Shown here in pieces: positions 1-11,896 of a stretch of DNA of 64,000 nt (position 1 is its first letter; every line of letters starts with the position of its first letter). The DNA comes from Tigriopus japonicus (Eukaryota; Arthropoda; Copepoda; Harpacticoida; Harpacticidae), in the NCBI GenBank assembly GCA_010645155.1, contig CM021312.1:10866456-10930455 (forward strand), in the 5' to 3' direction. Both the position numbers and the translations under genes were made by a program. The notes below the pieces were generated by a model. It saw only the letters and a program-made list of their open reading frames with translations, ran no database searches and was not told the DNA's origin.

Positions 1-136
1 AAGAAATGTTTCATTCATTATTTAAAGGAATTATTCCAGCACTTAAGTTGTATTTCAATCGGCCTGCTCTCGGTCAGGCAAAATCAAATCTGGCTTCCGA
101 CCAACGTCCATATCTCTAGAGGTCCATGGTTCAACC

Positions 137-605
137 TAGGGATGGGTGACAGCGAGCGGCAATTTTGCCCTCAACTCCGACACCGACACCGCAAGGTTGA
201 CACCCACGCCGACACCGGCACCTGTGTTGAAGTTGCCAATTAACGTTGTGGTGTCGACACTGACACAATTAGCGTGGTCCTTATAATTAAGTCAAACAAA
301 ATGCAACATAAATTGGAGAGAGAGAAAATATGCTTACATTTAACAAAACCCTAGCTGGGTGTGTGATTTTCTTGCATCGCGTTTATGTTTATGATGGAAC
401 CAAAAATGACGATATTGGATTTTGTTTAGTCCTGAACATTTACAATCAAAATTGGGATCAAGTTTTTGGGCGGGCAGTACGTTTTTCAAAAACTCTTGAA
501 GCCTTAAAATGTCGGCACCAGAGAACTGGTGCTGATGCCGACACCGAAAGCCCAAAAAGTTGGTGTCAACACCTTGGCACCAACACCGGCTTCTCGCCCA
601 CCCCT
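137..605. mobile_element. hAT-type MITE
   Basis: Non-autonomous DNA element of 469 bp. The ends are inverted: TAGGGATGGGTGA on the left, and TAGGGGTGGGCGA when the right end is read on the other strand. The flanks are near-identical 8-mers (gttcaacc at 129-136, cttcaacc at 606-613), the target duplication length of hAT transposons. The interior is rich in short GACACC / GGTGTC steps on both arms, which look like subterminal repeats. No transposase is encoded; the reading frame that crosses it is spurious. Confidence 0.7.
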
Positions 606-613
606 ACTTCAAC

Positions 614-2246
614 CCTACAAATGAAACGAACTTGTTTGGGCCTAACTGCTTGGGAAACGTCACAGCCAAAGGTCAGCTGGGGCCTGAAAATTGTCCAACA
701 AAATGTTAGGCCTGTCTGCCCCAGCGTCTCCTCTCTGCCAACTCTATGGCTCTCACAATTGGTGCCCTCTCTTGTTCTCAAAATGAACAACTCTCCGGAA
801 ACAAAAATATCTTTTATTAAGTTAAGCTTCAGTCTCAGAGAAGAAGTAAGATCTTTCTCACTTTTTGAGAGAAAAGAAAAAGCCCCTGAGGTCTGTGCCA
901 TTTTGTGGTAGCCCAAGACAGTAATTCGGCGAAATCTTCAGACTTAATTTTTGAACACCTAGCATGGCTTTTTGATCACCGTAGCTGATATCAATTCCAA
1001 GATCTAAGCTACAATGTTAACAAGTTCAAGATGAAGACAGCTTTAATGCAAAGAGATGTCAACAATTGAATTTGAAGCAATATAAGGCTTCAAGGTGTGG
1101 TTACACGACCCGTTTTATATCGCACTTCGAGATGATTAGAAAGTTTAAATGGGATGTAGATGGACAATCTATAATATCCTCAAGAGACCTCCTTTCAAAG
1201 GGATTGCAAAATTAGGTCAATGACCAGGGTTCGTCAGGAGATTAATGGGATCCTAGGACGCGTTTTTTTTGTTTTTTTTTCTGGAGTCAGCTGCGATCTG
1301 TTAAAAGCTATCAACTACGAGGGGATATTGCCGCTCCAAAAACAAGCATTAATTTTTACCTCACCCTCGGGAATGGCCCCAGGTTCGCCCATTGAAGCTG
1401 TCCAAAACCGCGACAATTGCATGTAAATTAATACCAAAGGTCACTAAGACTCGGCAAGCCCGGGATTTGAACCAAGGATGTTCCAGATCAACCTCAATGC
1501 TTCGTCTGCTTGCTTTCCTCGGGGCGGGACTTTTTAACTCTAAAAAACGGAAAATACGGAATGTTCTATACTTCTCCCCCAAAAAAACTTTTTACGGCAT
1601 TTCCTAAAATTTGAATGCTTTCTAGAAGTTATAATGGCAAAAAATGAATAAATTACTTGGCAATGATATTGTAACCACACCAGAACATCCGTTTCCAATC
1701 ACAGGACATAAATCAAAATTAACTAAAATTATACCTTAATATTAAAAGTCCGTAAATCTCGGTGTAACCCGTCCCCGGGATCCCAGGGACGGGATTAAAC
1801 CAACCCTGTCTATTTGACTTGAGTTTGTCTTGAATTGAGCTACGATATGAAAAGTTTTGCGTAATGCCACCTTAAAACCTTGAAATTGCCTCAAACTTAA
1901 GTGTTGACAAATCCCACCTTTAGCGAGGCCAGGTTTTTTTGATGTTGAAGCATGCGAATTCGAAAATGTGTGAACGGGTTCACACAAGCAACTTATCGTG
2001 ACAAAAAGTTAAATGTTAACAGGTAAAAATAGTGTTTTCCTTGATGCGAACTTATGATAACACAAAAGGAACATGTCTCCTCCACAAACACAATACATGA
2101 AGGAAAATCTCAAATAATGACTCGTTCATTTGTTTTTAGATACACGTCACTTCGTTATCTTTGAGTACTGTCTGTCTGTATCGATTATATCACTTCAAAC
2201 TAATTTTAAACGTTCAAAACGTTCTTTAAGACTTGATAATCAAGAG
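614..2246. other. No gene recognised
   Basis: AT-rich sequence with only short chance reading frames. A tRNA B-box-like string on the minus strand near 1463-1473 is not supported as a tRNA. Nothing else is supported. Confidence 0.6.
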
Positions 2247-2484
2247 CAGGGGTTGGCAACCACTGGGCCGCGGCCCAAATGTGATTTTAGGCGGGTCCAG
2301 GAGCAATGAGGTAAGTCCAAACTACTGGGCCCAAGAGCCATTCATAATACTGTCCTAGTGGGCCCACAACTCTTTGATCATTGATATGTGGGCCCATGAA
2401 CCCAAAAATATCAGTATGGTGGGCCCCTGATCATACGAAATCAAATTTTGTGGGCCTTGACCTAAAAGTTGTTGCCGACTCCTG
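2247..2484. mobile_element. hAT-like relic with GGGCC-rich body
   Basis: Begins CAGGGGTTGGCAAC and ends in a sequence whose complement reads CAGGAGTCGGCAAC, a typical hAT terminal pattern. The body repeats GTGGGCCC. Related stretches occur at 24245-24356 and 58258-58450. Flanking 8-mers do not match, so this is probably an old or truncated copy. Confidence 0.55.
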
Positions 2485-5040
2485 ATCTGAGAAGAAGACC
2501 TCTCATTGCAATAGTTACACTGTGACATATAAATCTTTGCCGCCTCAGAAACTCTTGGCTTTTTCCTATCTTCACTTTATTTAGGGGTTGCGTGAGAAAA
2601 AATTGATGTTCCGTCCATCTGAAAACTACATCTAAACACTCTATTTTTAGTTGATGCAAAAGTTAATCAGGCATTTCTGATTTTTTGGAGTAGTAAGTAG
2701 AAGTAAAAAAGATTTGGTACTTGCTTTTCTGGAAACTTCTAATATAGGCAAGGGCTTAAAGGTCAATTGTCATTTTGTGCCTTACATCCCATTAAGGGAA
2801 AATGGGAAACACTTCTTTCTAATTTTGTAAAAATGAAATGAAAGGTTTTTTACTTTGTTATTTCAACTTTCAACATCATGACGTCCTTCAAACCCTTTTT
2901 TGCAACCTTTTGGCTACATGATTAGTTTAAGAGATTTAAATAGACCAAATATGGCAAATCACACCAACACTACATGGAAAAGCTCCAAATGACTCAAAAA
3001 GTCTGCATTATTATCTCACTTGCAATTTCTGGAGATTGCCTGGATAATTCTTTGGAAAGTAGATTGACTTGTTCATAGTTAGTATAGTACTATTGTACAT
3101 AGTATAGGCTTGGGAAGCATTCTTTTCAACTACTCAGGCCAAGAAGACTAGAATCAGTGTGATCCATTGACTCTGTGTTATTACAGTTACCCAAATTGAG
3201 GGTTCTTGGAAGTTGCATGAGGCATTCAAATTCATAAACATCCAAATAAATCTTCTGATTATTCCTAAGGTCTGGATTCAATTCAAAAAATTTTGAGCCA
3301 GTTCAACAGGGCAAAATGATGATCAATGAAAGTTAATTTGTGGGTAGTGTGTACAACGCCATTGGCTTGAACAAGGCTCTTCTAGCACTTCAGAAACCAA
3401 ACATTTCAAAAAACAAATCAAGAACCAAAAGGGGTGTAAATCATGTCTTGAAGGAGGTCATGGTGGTGACAATTACAGAAAAACTGAGAATACTCCCGTT
3501 TTATTTTCACAACATGAGAAAAAACATCTTCCATTTTCCTAAAATAGTGGGAGGACACATCCAGACAAGAGATTCAAGTTGTTCATGGTTAGTGGAATCA
3601 GCTCAGAGGGACAAAGGGATCTTTAAGTTTCTGCCAAGATGAAAGGGAAAAGATATTTTTTTTTGACAAAAACACATATTTTATCTTTATTTTCTACCTA
3701 ACAAAGTGATAATTAATTTAATTAATTAATGGGAATAAAAAGCTGATATTTTTTGTGTAAACCAAAATGCCAAGTAATTAAATGATTTTTCAGATGGATG
3801 GAACATCAAAGATTTTTTTCACCCAACCCCTAATTAAAGCGTAGGTAGAATAAAGCCAAGACTCAGAAACTAGACAAAATCTTGTATACCTTCGCTTTTC
3901 AATAATCAAAGAACAAAACCTAAAAATAACTTTTGCTGCAAATCTTTCAATTAGCTACTTTTAGCTTTTACACTTTTCCATATGAGTGATCAATGGTGCC
4001 AAAGGAACTTGATCCAATAGCTAGCTAGATTCCGGCAATATTTCCATGTCCATAATTCCTGATTGTTTTCGAAAAAGTATTGTGCAAGAGCTGTCTTCAT
4101 CTCGTATTTCAAAACGACACCCAAATCAGTTGCTATACATATGGAGGGTGCCTGTGAGCATGATTAAAGTTGGATCAATTGAATACAAGATCAATTAGAG
4201 TCATATTAACTCGCCTTGAAAAGGAAGACATATCTGGCAAGAAGAAGAAAGGTAATGGTTCCAGAACAGATTGAATAACTTCATGATTTAACAAGAGAAA
4301 TGTCTCAAAATTTAACAGGACCAAGAGATATCAACCTGGACCCTGATGATGACATAGTTTGTCAAAATTTGTTGGTGCGAATGTCTTCTGACGGTCCCAA
4401 AAGCCTAAATTGCATTCAGACCACTGAAAACCTCCATTGAATTTTTTCAACACTCATACAACCCGACTCAAACAGAATGCACATCATGTTTTAAAACCTG
4501 ATTTGCTCTTTTGATAATCATTGAACCATCATCAAAATTTGAATCCACGGAAACCAACCATAAAGGGGCAATTGTATATCGTCCTTTGGGTGTTTCTCAA
4601 ATCATGGACACATCAACTTTTATCAAAAATAGAGCCTTAGGGAATCAATTCATTTTGGTGTTTTCCTACAACCTGACATTAATGTGTAAAATATAAAAGT
4701 AGTTTGCAAATGACTGATAAATATTTGTCATTTTGTAAACCTTCTTCGTTTGCAATTAGTAAGGCAAAAAATAAATGATTTTGTTATGATTGCCAACAAG
4801 CAAAGATTTATGTGTCACCCTGTATTCTCATTGTAACAGACTTCCTTACTCTCACTGTAAAAAAATGATGAGTAGTAAGCCGTTTCGTCCTGAAGTTCAG
4901 TGGTATATTTACCTTTGGTTATAAAAAATGTGTTTGACCATCCTTATCTTTGGGGAAGACAAGTTGATAAATAATGAACATTATTGAAATAAGGCCTTAA
5001 TTCGCTCATGAAATTTGTAAAGGAACAAGTCACAACCAAT
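2485..5040. other. No gene recognised
   Basis: AT-rich intergenic sequence upstream of the sulfotransferase. Reading frames here (for example 3340-3642) show no family features. It contains one lone mariner-type end, listed separately. Confidence 0.55.
4802..4824. mobile_element. Solo mariner terminal repeat
   Basis: Carries TTATGTGTCACCCTGTA, the same string that ends the mariner relic at 31508-31510, including the terminal TA. No matching opposite end or transposase was seen nearby, so it is a solo end left by decay. Confidence 0.45.
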
Positions 5041-8000
5041 ATGAGCAATGGCAAATTTCCTTTCACTTTCCATTCCTTCAAAGACGAGTCTTTGCAAATT
5101 GATGTGACAAAAGTAATGCCAGGTGAGTTTTCAACTTCCCTACGTTTATAATTTTAAGATTTTTTTTTGTAAAAAACTGACTTTTTTGTAAATCTAGAGG
5201 ACGCTCCTTCAAAGCTTTAGGTATAAAATATTCTGTTATTTAAAGAACGATAAAATAGTCTTAGTGGAAAATATTGACCTTTTTGCTCCGCTCTTAACGT
5301 TGGTAGAGCGTTTATTCATCTTTTTCCAAGTTCAATAAAAGTGATTTTAAATGTAATGTTGTTTTTATGTGAAATAACTTGGCCACTCTTTTCTAAAACA
5401 ATCAAACAGGCAATGTTATTCTACCAAAGGCGTATGAAGAAGATGCTGAACGAATCTACAACATGAAAGTACGCCTGGATGACATTTGGATCTTGACGTA
5501 TCCAAAATGTGGAACAACTTGGACCCAAGTGAGTTCAAAATGATTAGGCAAAATATTTTTTGTATATAAGTGCATGTCTCGGACTTATAATCTTGTTCTG
5601 GTTTCCACCATTCAACAACACATTTTTGTTACTTTAGCGAATACTAAATTTTAGGTTAAGTTATCCAACAAATGATGGACTGAATGCTATTTCAACCGAG
5701 ATTTTGGTTTTGATTATTATTAGGGACCTCAAAAGAATTTAATGAAAAGAATCAGAAAATATCTAAATAGTATTTAAGGTAAAAGGGAAAAGAATAAAAA
5801 AATAAGTAAGGTAGATGAGCTTTAAAACATATTAAAAATAGAAGTGTAATAAATTTTGGCTGTTTTTTTCACTTTCTGACATAGAAGTATTGTTTTCACA
5901 TTTTTGACACTGATAAATTTTAGTTGAAGTCAAAATAATCGCCATATTGCAAGTTTCTGCCACTTTTCAACCTCTTTTCTCTTTTACTACCACTTAGAAA
6001 ACTCCCACAAGTTTTCTCCGTTGTAATTTTCTGCCATTATACAGGGCCATCAAGTCCTTACTGTCGATTGTGTAATAATGATTATGATTAGAGCCCGGGA
6101 AAAATGTTGGAAATACGTCCAAAAAATGTCATTAAAATGTCAGGAAAAAGGGCAAAATTTTTTGAAATATAGGGCAAAAAGGGCAAAAATATGTTGAAAA
6201 TTAGGGCAAAAAAGTCAAGGAAATGTGTGAGAAATGGGACTAGATGCGTAGAGGACTTGAGAAGACTACAGACATCTGAAGGAAAAAATGCCTTCAAAAC
6301 TCTAGCTTTAAAAAAACGGGAGGTTGCGCTTCACATAGGGGGGTGTTTTTATAAGTTAGACGTCAAAACAGTTTATGTTATAAGTCAGATAGCACATTCA
6401 GATCCTTTGAAAGGCAATAGATATTAAAGTCTGAGTAAAAAATGGCAACTTAAAGCATACTTTACTCTACACATAGCTATTTAGCCCACGTAAAATAATC
6501 ATGGAAAAAAAGATCACAAAGTTTTTGATTTGAACTTTTTCATAATTTTTTGACAAAAAGAAACTTTAAGGGCACTTTTTTCCCCTTTCCAAAGATTTTA
6601 ATTAATTGCCATCGTAAAATGTGAAGTTGAACAATGAAAATTTTAGCGGGAAATTTTGGCGGGAAACTTCAAGCCTTCATTTGATTAATTGGTCCCTCCG
6701 AACCGGTTTTGGGATGACATATTTGAGCAAAAAGTACAAAAAATGTTAAGAAAATGTTGAAATTTTCCAAAAAATGTCAAATAAAATTAAAATGTTATAT
6801 TCACGTAAAATTGGCAAAAAATGTAAAACAATATTTTATTGTACAAATTTTTTTCCCTAGCCCTGATTATGATATGAAGTGATGAAAATATTTTGAAAAT
6901 ATTCAAATTTCATATTGAATATTTTGTGTGTCTCTTGTTATGGTTGTCAAGGAAAATTGAAGACTTCTTTTAGCTTATCTTTTCACACCCAAAATTTGGA
7001 GTTTAAATATGTTTTCTTTCAGGAATCAGTCTGGCAGATTGTTAATTTTGATTTGGACAGTGCAATTCCTTTTGATGTCAGAACTCCATTCCTAGAATTT
7101 GGTCAACTCATCAAATTTTCGGGAGCAATGGCAACCAAGATGGGTAGCAATGACCCTCCGCCAGAAATGATTGCGGACCCTTTAGGGTTCATCGAAAACA
7201 TGGAGTCCCCAAGAGTGATTAAAACGCACATTCCTATGGAATTATTGCCACCCAAATTAGTGGATACTTGCAAAGGTTGGTCGATAGTTCATGGTCAAAT
7301 TTGTTAAAACATCTTTGTCATTGAAACATTTGTACTTTCACTGCAAGTTGTTTATGTGGGTCGCAACGCAAAAGACGCATGCGTGTCATATTATCATCAC
7401 AGCACCAATGGAAAACCTGCGTATAAACTTTTCTTTAGCTTTGAAGACTTCAGTGAACTCTTCTTTAATGGACGCCTTGTTTATGGAGACTACTTGCAAC
7501 ATCTTAAGGTATGAAGGGATGTATTTGTGTTGGATTTTCAACTTTTTTGTCAGAAAAATTGCATTTTTGCTTCACATTGCTTGCTTCATCAGCTGTAACA
7601 TAACACTACACCCTAGAACGGAGGGAATTTTGAACTTTCCATAAATGTGCCAGGGTGGCCAAATTTTGATTGAACAAATTACGTACAGTACATTGTTCGC
7701 AACCGCACTTGAGAGTCGCTAATTATAAACATGTGGTCACCCTGAAATCTATTGAGTTTGAGGTTGACCGAGGCGTCTCATTTTTCTCTCACCGACAGCT
7801 TAGGAAAAACACATCTAGTCCTTATATAATCTGTGAACAATACTTGGGAAAGCTTTGACTTTTCCTTTCTTTTATTTTTCTAAGCTAACATGGCTCACAA
7901 ATAAGTGAGAGTAGCCGAAGCAAGATGAAATGCATGGTCACTAGAGCCCGTGCTAAAACTCAGCTATTGTAAGTGTCAATAGAGATTGCATTAAATGATG

Positions 8001-8538
8001 CTACAATCATTTATATTCTTAATCCAAACTAATTGGAATTTTACATAATCCCTTTGTCCTGGAGCCCCAGTCCTGTGGAGTTTTTAACCCTAATTTAATA
8101 ATTTTGTCAAAAATGATAACTTGAAAGAATATCTTATTTGCCCCTTTTAAACAATAAAAAATAGCCACCTAGTTATTATGTTATTCATTCCAGTCAGGAT
8201 GGGCCCTTCGAAATCACAAAAACTTCAAGTTTATTTGGTTTGAGGACATGAAAAAAGACCACAAGTCTGGACTAAGAGACCTTTCCCACTTCTTGGGATA
8301 TGAGCGTACTGAGGAACAATTGGATGCTTTGGTTCATCACTTGACCGTTGATAACATGAGACAGATTGCTGTGGCCAAATCCAGGAATGAGAATGAGAAA
8401 CAATTCCGTTCCAATTTCTTCCGCAAAGGCCAAGTGGGTGATTGGAGCAATTATTTCCTAGGAGAGAGCCTGCAAAAATGGGACCAAGTGATCAATAGCA
8501 AATTAGAAGGCACTGGCATTGAGATGAGATTTACATGA
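5041..8538 (+). CDS. Cytosolic sulfotransferase (SULT family), 5 exons
   Basis: Transfers sulfate from PAPS to a hydroxyl or amine of a small acceptor in the cytosol. Exons 5041-5122, 5410-5528, 7023-7275, 7348-7508 and 8194-8538 join with compatible phases into 319 residues, close to the usual SULT length of about 295. Family motifs fall in order: TYPKCGTTW at 57-65 (5'-phosphosulfate loop), KTHIP at 134-138 with the catalytic His136, R157 and S165 in the VYVGRNAKDACVS block (3'-phosphate contacts), and RKGQVGDW at 282-289. There is no signal peptide or membrane segment, so it is the soluble type, not a Golgi one. The start is the first ATG of the open frame before the first donor; no promoter element was identified. 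Intron 2 (about 1.5 kb) holds a hAT-type insertion. The acceptor substrate cannot be predicted. Confidence 0.92.
6089..6865. mobile_element. hAT-type element in sulfotransferase intron 2
   Basis: 777 bp flanked by an exact 8-bp duplication, ATTATGAT, at 6081-6088 and 6866-6873. Ends are imperfect inverted repeats: TAGAGCCCGGGAAA on the left, and CAGGGCTAGGGAAA reading inward from the right. The interior repeats AAAATGTCA/AAAAAATGT-type units near both ends. It lies wholly inside the intron and leaves the splice sites intact. Confidence 0.72.
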
Positions 8539-8574
8539 TAGCATGGTAATAGGTAATTCATAAGATGTGATCAA

Positions 8575-8580
8575 AATAAA
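8575..8580 (+). terminator. Poly(A) signal of sulfotransferase
   Basis: AATAAA located 37 bases after the stop codon at 8538. Confidence 0.6.
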
Positions 8581-11152
8581 TAATCATGATATGATACTTG
8601 TATTGCATTTTAATTCATGATTTTAAAAATGAAAAAAAAGTATTAAACAATTCCTTTTCTTATTTTTTATCATTTTTAATCCTTAAGTTTATTCAGTATC
8701 ATTTTCAAATTTAAGGGTCAAAAAGAACAATCATACACATCTTTATTCTAAACAATGAATTGGGGGAAAATGACGGATTTGGTGTTTTGACATTATTTTG
8801 ATGCATACTTTGAGCATTGTGGGCCCATTCTATGGGATATTTTGTGAATGAATAATTTAAAAAAAACAGCCTCTTCCCAGAATTTAAAAAGTAGCAAAAT
8901 GGCCACAATTCAATTAAAAATTTGGAGGATCTCAAATTTCTAGAAGGAAAGAAAACTTTTGTTTTCTTGTCCTAAGATTTAAAAAACAAGAAATGAGAAA
9001 AAATAAAAGACTGTCCAGTTTTTGCTTACACTTGGTTGATATGCTCAATTTATTAACTAGAAAATGAGAAAAATACAATCAGACATTACCAGAAAGTAAC
9101 ATCGAACAACTATTTTATCTCTCTCTATGGGAAACATTTTGAGATATTGAACTAATTCTTTGGAACCCACTGAACAAAAAAGTGCCTTCAAATTTTTGTT
9201 TGTATCAGTGTCAGCCCTATTTTTGCAAAAAGACAAGGATAGTTCAACTGTTTTTTATTCAATCACAGAAAAAAACAAATTTTGGAAAAGCGGACAAAGG
9301 AAAAGATGAATACAACTCGGGGAAAAAAACAAGTGATTTTTGCAATGGAAAGGCAATTGAAATAGCATCTTCCCCGTTGTTTCTTTCCTCCCAAAAAAAA
9401 TGACATATTGAACGTCAGATGTGGTTGAACAAATATCTTCATAAAAGAGGGAAAGATATATAATTCCGGGTGTAATAAATAAGGTTTTTGTGTTCTATAT
9501 TGTAAATTGTGAAGACTTACAAATGCAATGAACAAAATAACTTGCGAAAAAATGATGACTTTTTGTGTCTTAAGTCCATTGAACACTTGAAGTCCAAGAA
9601 CCACTGAATTTCAGTGTTTCCTGAAATAGAGCATTACCGATTTCCAAAATGATTTCTGAATTTCTATGAATATATTTAGAACACCAATTGCGTTTGAACA
9701 AATATCTGCATAAAAGAGGGAATGATATAAAATACCGGGTTGAATAAACAACGGTTTATTGTACATTGTAAAGACTTGCAATATTTGACACGTTTAACGA
9801 CTAGTCAGAAACATATAAATGTGGTATATTTTATCAAAAAGGACATTCTAGTAATTGTTGCGTGTGGAACAGGTAAATTTCTAACAAAAAAAAATACTGG
9901 TGAAGAATAGTCACTTGGGCTCTCAATGTCTAATCCAAGACAAAAATACAAAAGCCCAACATGTTCTCTTTAGACAAATGCACTTTACCAAATCATTTTG
10001 AATATTTTGTTTGTGCGTTTGCTGAAGATTTATACAAGCATTTGATCGTGAGACTTTTGGATTATTAATTGAAACATGTCGGCCCTATTCAGGAATGATT
10101 ACCTAAATGGCACGAAATTTGTTTTTGTTATGTTATGGTTCTTCAAGCTATTGCGTTCAAACATCATGAGCAAACAAGCAAAAACACTTCATTGAAATCA
10201 TCAAAATGTCTTAACATCTTTCTCATTTACCAAATGTCTGAAGCCTTCGTATCCTCACTACTGATGTGACAAAGTAATATTTTTGGGCCAAGTGTTGCCA
10301 CATTGGCCTTTTCTTAGTTTTTTGGTTCAGAAGGTACTACGCAGTCTGACCACTCTGACTTCCAGAAAATAACGAGACGCAAACTCTGGACAAAAAACGG
10401 CGACACTTTTTTCGGTCGTAATCAGTAGAGGGCGGATTAAAAGAATGAATACCAAAAAAAGTTTTTTTTCTGCTAAAAATGGCCAAAACAATCTCAAATT
10501 GTTACTTGAGAAGACAAAATTATTTGGTCTGTTATTTTTTCAGTTGGCGATTTTTTTCCTGTCCTTGTTTTTTTCGATCAAATTTTCTTGTTCATGTTCT
10601 TTCACGTTGAAAAAAATTTAGGGTCTGAAAAATGCGAAGAAAAGTTTTTTCTTTGCTCAAATTCATTTTAAAATGCGAAAATAACTTCAAAATAAGTTGT
10701 TACACCCCCCACATAGACAAAAAAAATCGGACCAAAAACCTTTTTTAATCCTCTCTCTATTAGTGATTGCTAATCACTAATCTTCACACTAAATGTCATG
10801 ATTAAGGCCTGGTTTGAGAGAAAATTTCCTCAAACGTCCAAAATAACTGACTTTTGTCGAATTGGAAGAAAAGAATTGAGAATTTTGTCGAAGTGGAAGA
10901 AAAGAATTGAGAAAAGGGGCACATTTTTCCAAAAAATATCTATAAAAAGTGAAAAATTTCTTCAAAGCCCAAAAACATGAATTTTGCAAAACTGTGTGCA
11001 AAAGATTTGAATAATCAATTTTTGAGTCCAAATCTGCGCTCTAGTGAGTATCTACTATTACGAGCGTACCCTCCGTTACTTGTATTATCCCCAAATATTT
11101 TAACCATTTTACCTCAAACATTTCATATCGTTATCTTTGCCAGGAAACAATC
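8581..11152. other. No gene recognised; diverged direct repeat
   Basis: AT-rich spacer. Two copies of a roughly 100-bp sequence lie in direct orientation at about 9421-9525 and 9690-9786; both contain TTGAACAAATATCT and CATAAAAGAGGGAA and then diverge. A likely splice acceptor (TTTGCCAG) at 11135-11142 may belong to the 5' UTR of the next gene. Confidence 0.5.
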
Positions 11153-11554
11153 ATGAGTTTAATTGCACGATTTGGTGGCTTCTTGGTTCTGATTCTGGCA
11201 ATCACCATGGCTCACAGCCAAAGAAGGGTGGACCCCATAAAGCCCGTGTCTCCCAAGAATCAACCAAAAGAAGATCACCAAATGAATGACCCTCAAAGTA
11301 ATGAGGAGCCTTCTGGCGATGGATATTCTGGCGATGGATATTCTGGCGATGGATATTCTGGCGATGAATTTTCTGGCGATGGATATTCTGGCGATGGATA
11401 TTCTGGTGATGGATTTTCTGGCGATGGATGTTCTGGTGATGGATTTTCTGGCGATGGAGTCTCTGGCAATGAACCATTTGACGAAATATTTGCTGATCGC
11501 ATTGGGGATGATAGGCGCCCTGTGAAGGAAATAAGACGACGACCCAGAACATAA
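11153..11554 (+). CDS. Small secreted SGDG-repeat protein
   Basis: 133 residues in one coding exon. Residues 1-22 look like a signal peptide, with a hydrophobic core (FGGFLVLILAITMA) and likely cleavage after AHS. A basic/polar linker follows, then eleven pentapeptides at residues 54-108: nine SGDG[YFCV], one SGDEF and one SGNEP. The C-terminus is basic (RRPVKEIRRRPRT). SGxG with acidic neighbours is the classical glycosaminoglycan attachment consensus, so this may be a proteoglycan core; that is inference. There is one cysteine in the repeat. No homologue is recognised by eye. The ATG sits 10 bases after a possible acceptor, so a 5' UTR intron is likely. Antisense frames through the repeat are shadows. 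Confidence 0.72.
   Translation: MSLIARFGGFLVLILAITMAHSQRRVDPIKPVSPKNQPKEDHQMNDPQSNEEPSGDGYSGDGYSGDGYSGDEFSGDGYSGDGYSGDGFSGDGCSGDGFSGDGVSGNEPFDEIFADRIGDDRRPVKEIRRRPRT
11312..11476 (+). repeat. 15-bp coding minisatellite (SGDGx)
   Basis: Eleven 15-bp units of the form TCTGGCGATGGATAT. Most changes fall in the fifth codon or are synonymous GGC/GGT swaps, so the Ser-Gly-Asp-Gly core is kept while the DNA drifts. Confidence 0.9.
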
Positions 11555-11613
11555 TAAAAGTGACATTCATTATCTATCTTGATTGACAACTTCAAACTTT
11601 GATTGTTAGAATT

Positions 11614-11619
11614 AATAAA
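11614..11619 (+). terminator. Poly(A) signal of SGDG gene
   Basis: AATAAA 60 bases after the stop. A second AATAAA at 11553-11558 overlaps the stop codon and is less likely to be used. Confidence 0.5.
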
Positions 11620-11896
11620 ACTTTGCATTGGCAATTTCATTCATTTCTTTTTAGTTGGCACAATAGAGTCTCACGATTCAAAACGTGGATTGTACACAGG
11701 ATTAAGAGACCCTGTCCATGTAGTAACTTCTTTCGCTTTTTATGCAAGTTCTACCAGTGTTTGGTATTTCTTTTTCATTTCATTCTAGAGCCATTTATTC
11801 TAACTTCAAAAGTTGTGTTCTTGTAATGCACGAAAATTGCATTGGTTTGTCACAACGGTGTCCAAAAGACCACATGTCTGAAAGCTTCCCCAACTA

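Noticed and set aside
330..911. 193-codon plus-strand reading frame
   Set aside because: It runs straight through the hAT MITE at 137-605 and has no domain or signal peptide.
1453..1515. tRNA-like stretch on the minus strand with a B-box (GGTTCAAATCC) and short matching ends
   Set aside because: Only about 61 bases separate the ends, there is no anticodon arm, and the T-stem has a mismatch. At best a decayed tRNA-derived repeat.
7650..7744. Short pair of CAGGGTG / CACCCTG ends in a sulfotransferase intron
   Set aside because: The inverted match is only about ten bases and there is no TA or other duplication; kept as a weak MITE-like coincidence.
11159..11570. Four long frames antisense or shifted across the SGDG repeat
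   Set aside because: They arise because the 15-bp unit is free of stops in most frames; only the plus frame has a signal peptide and synonymous drift.
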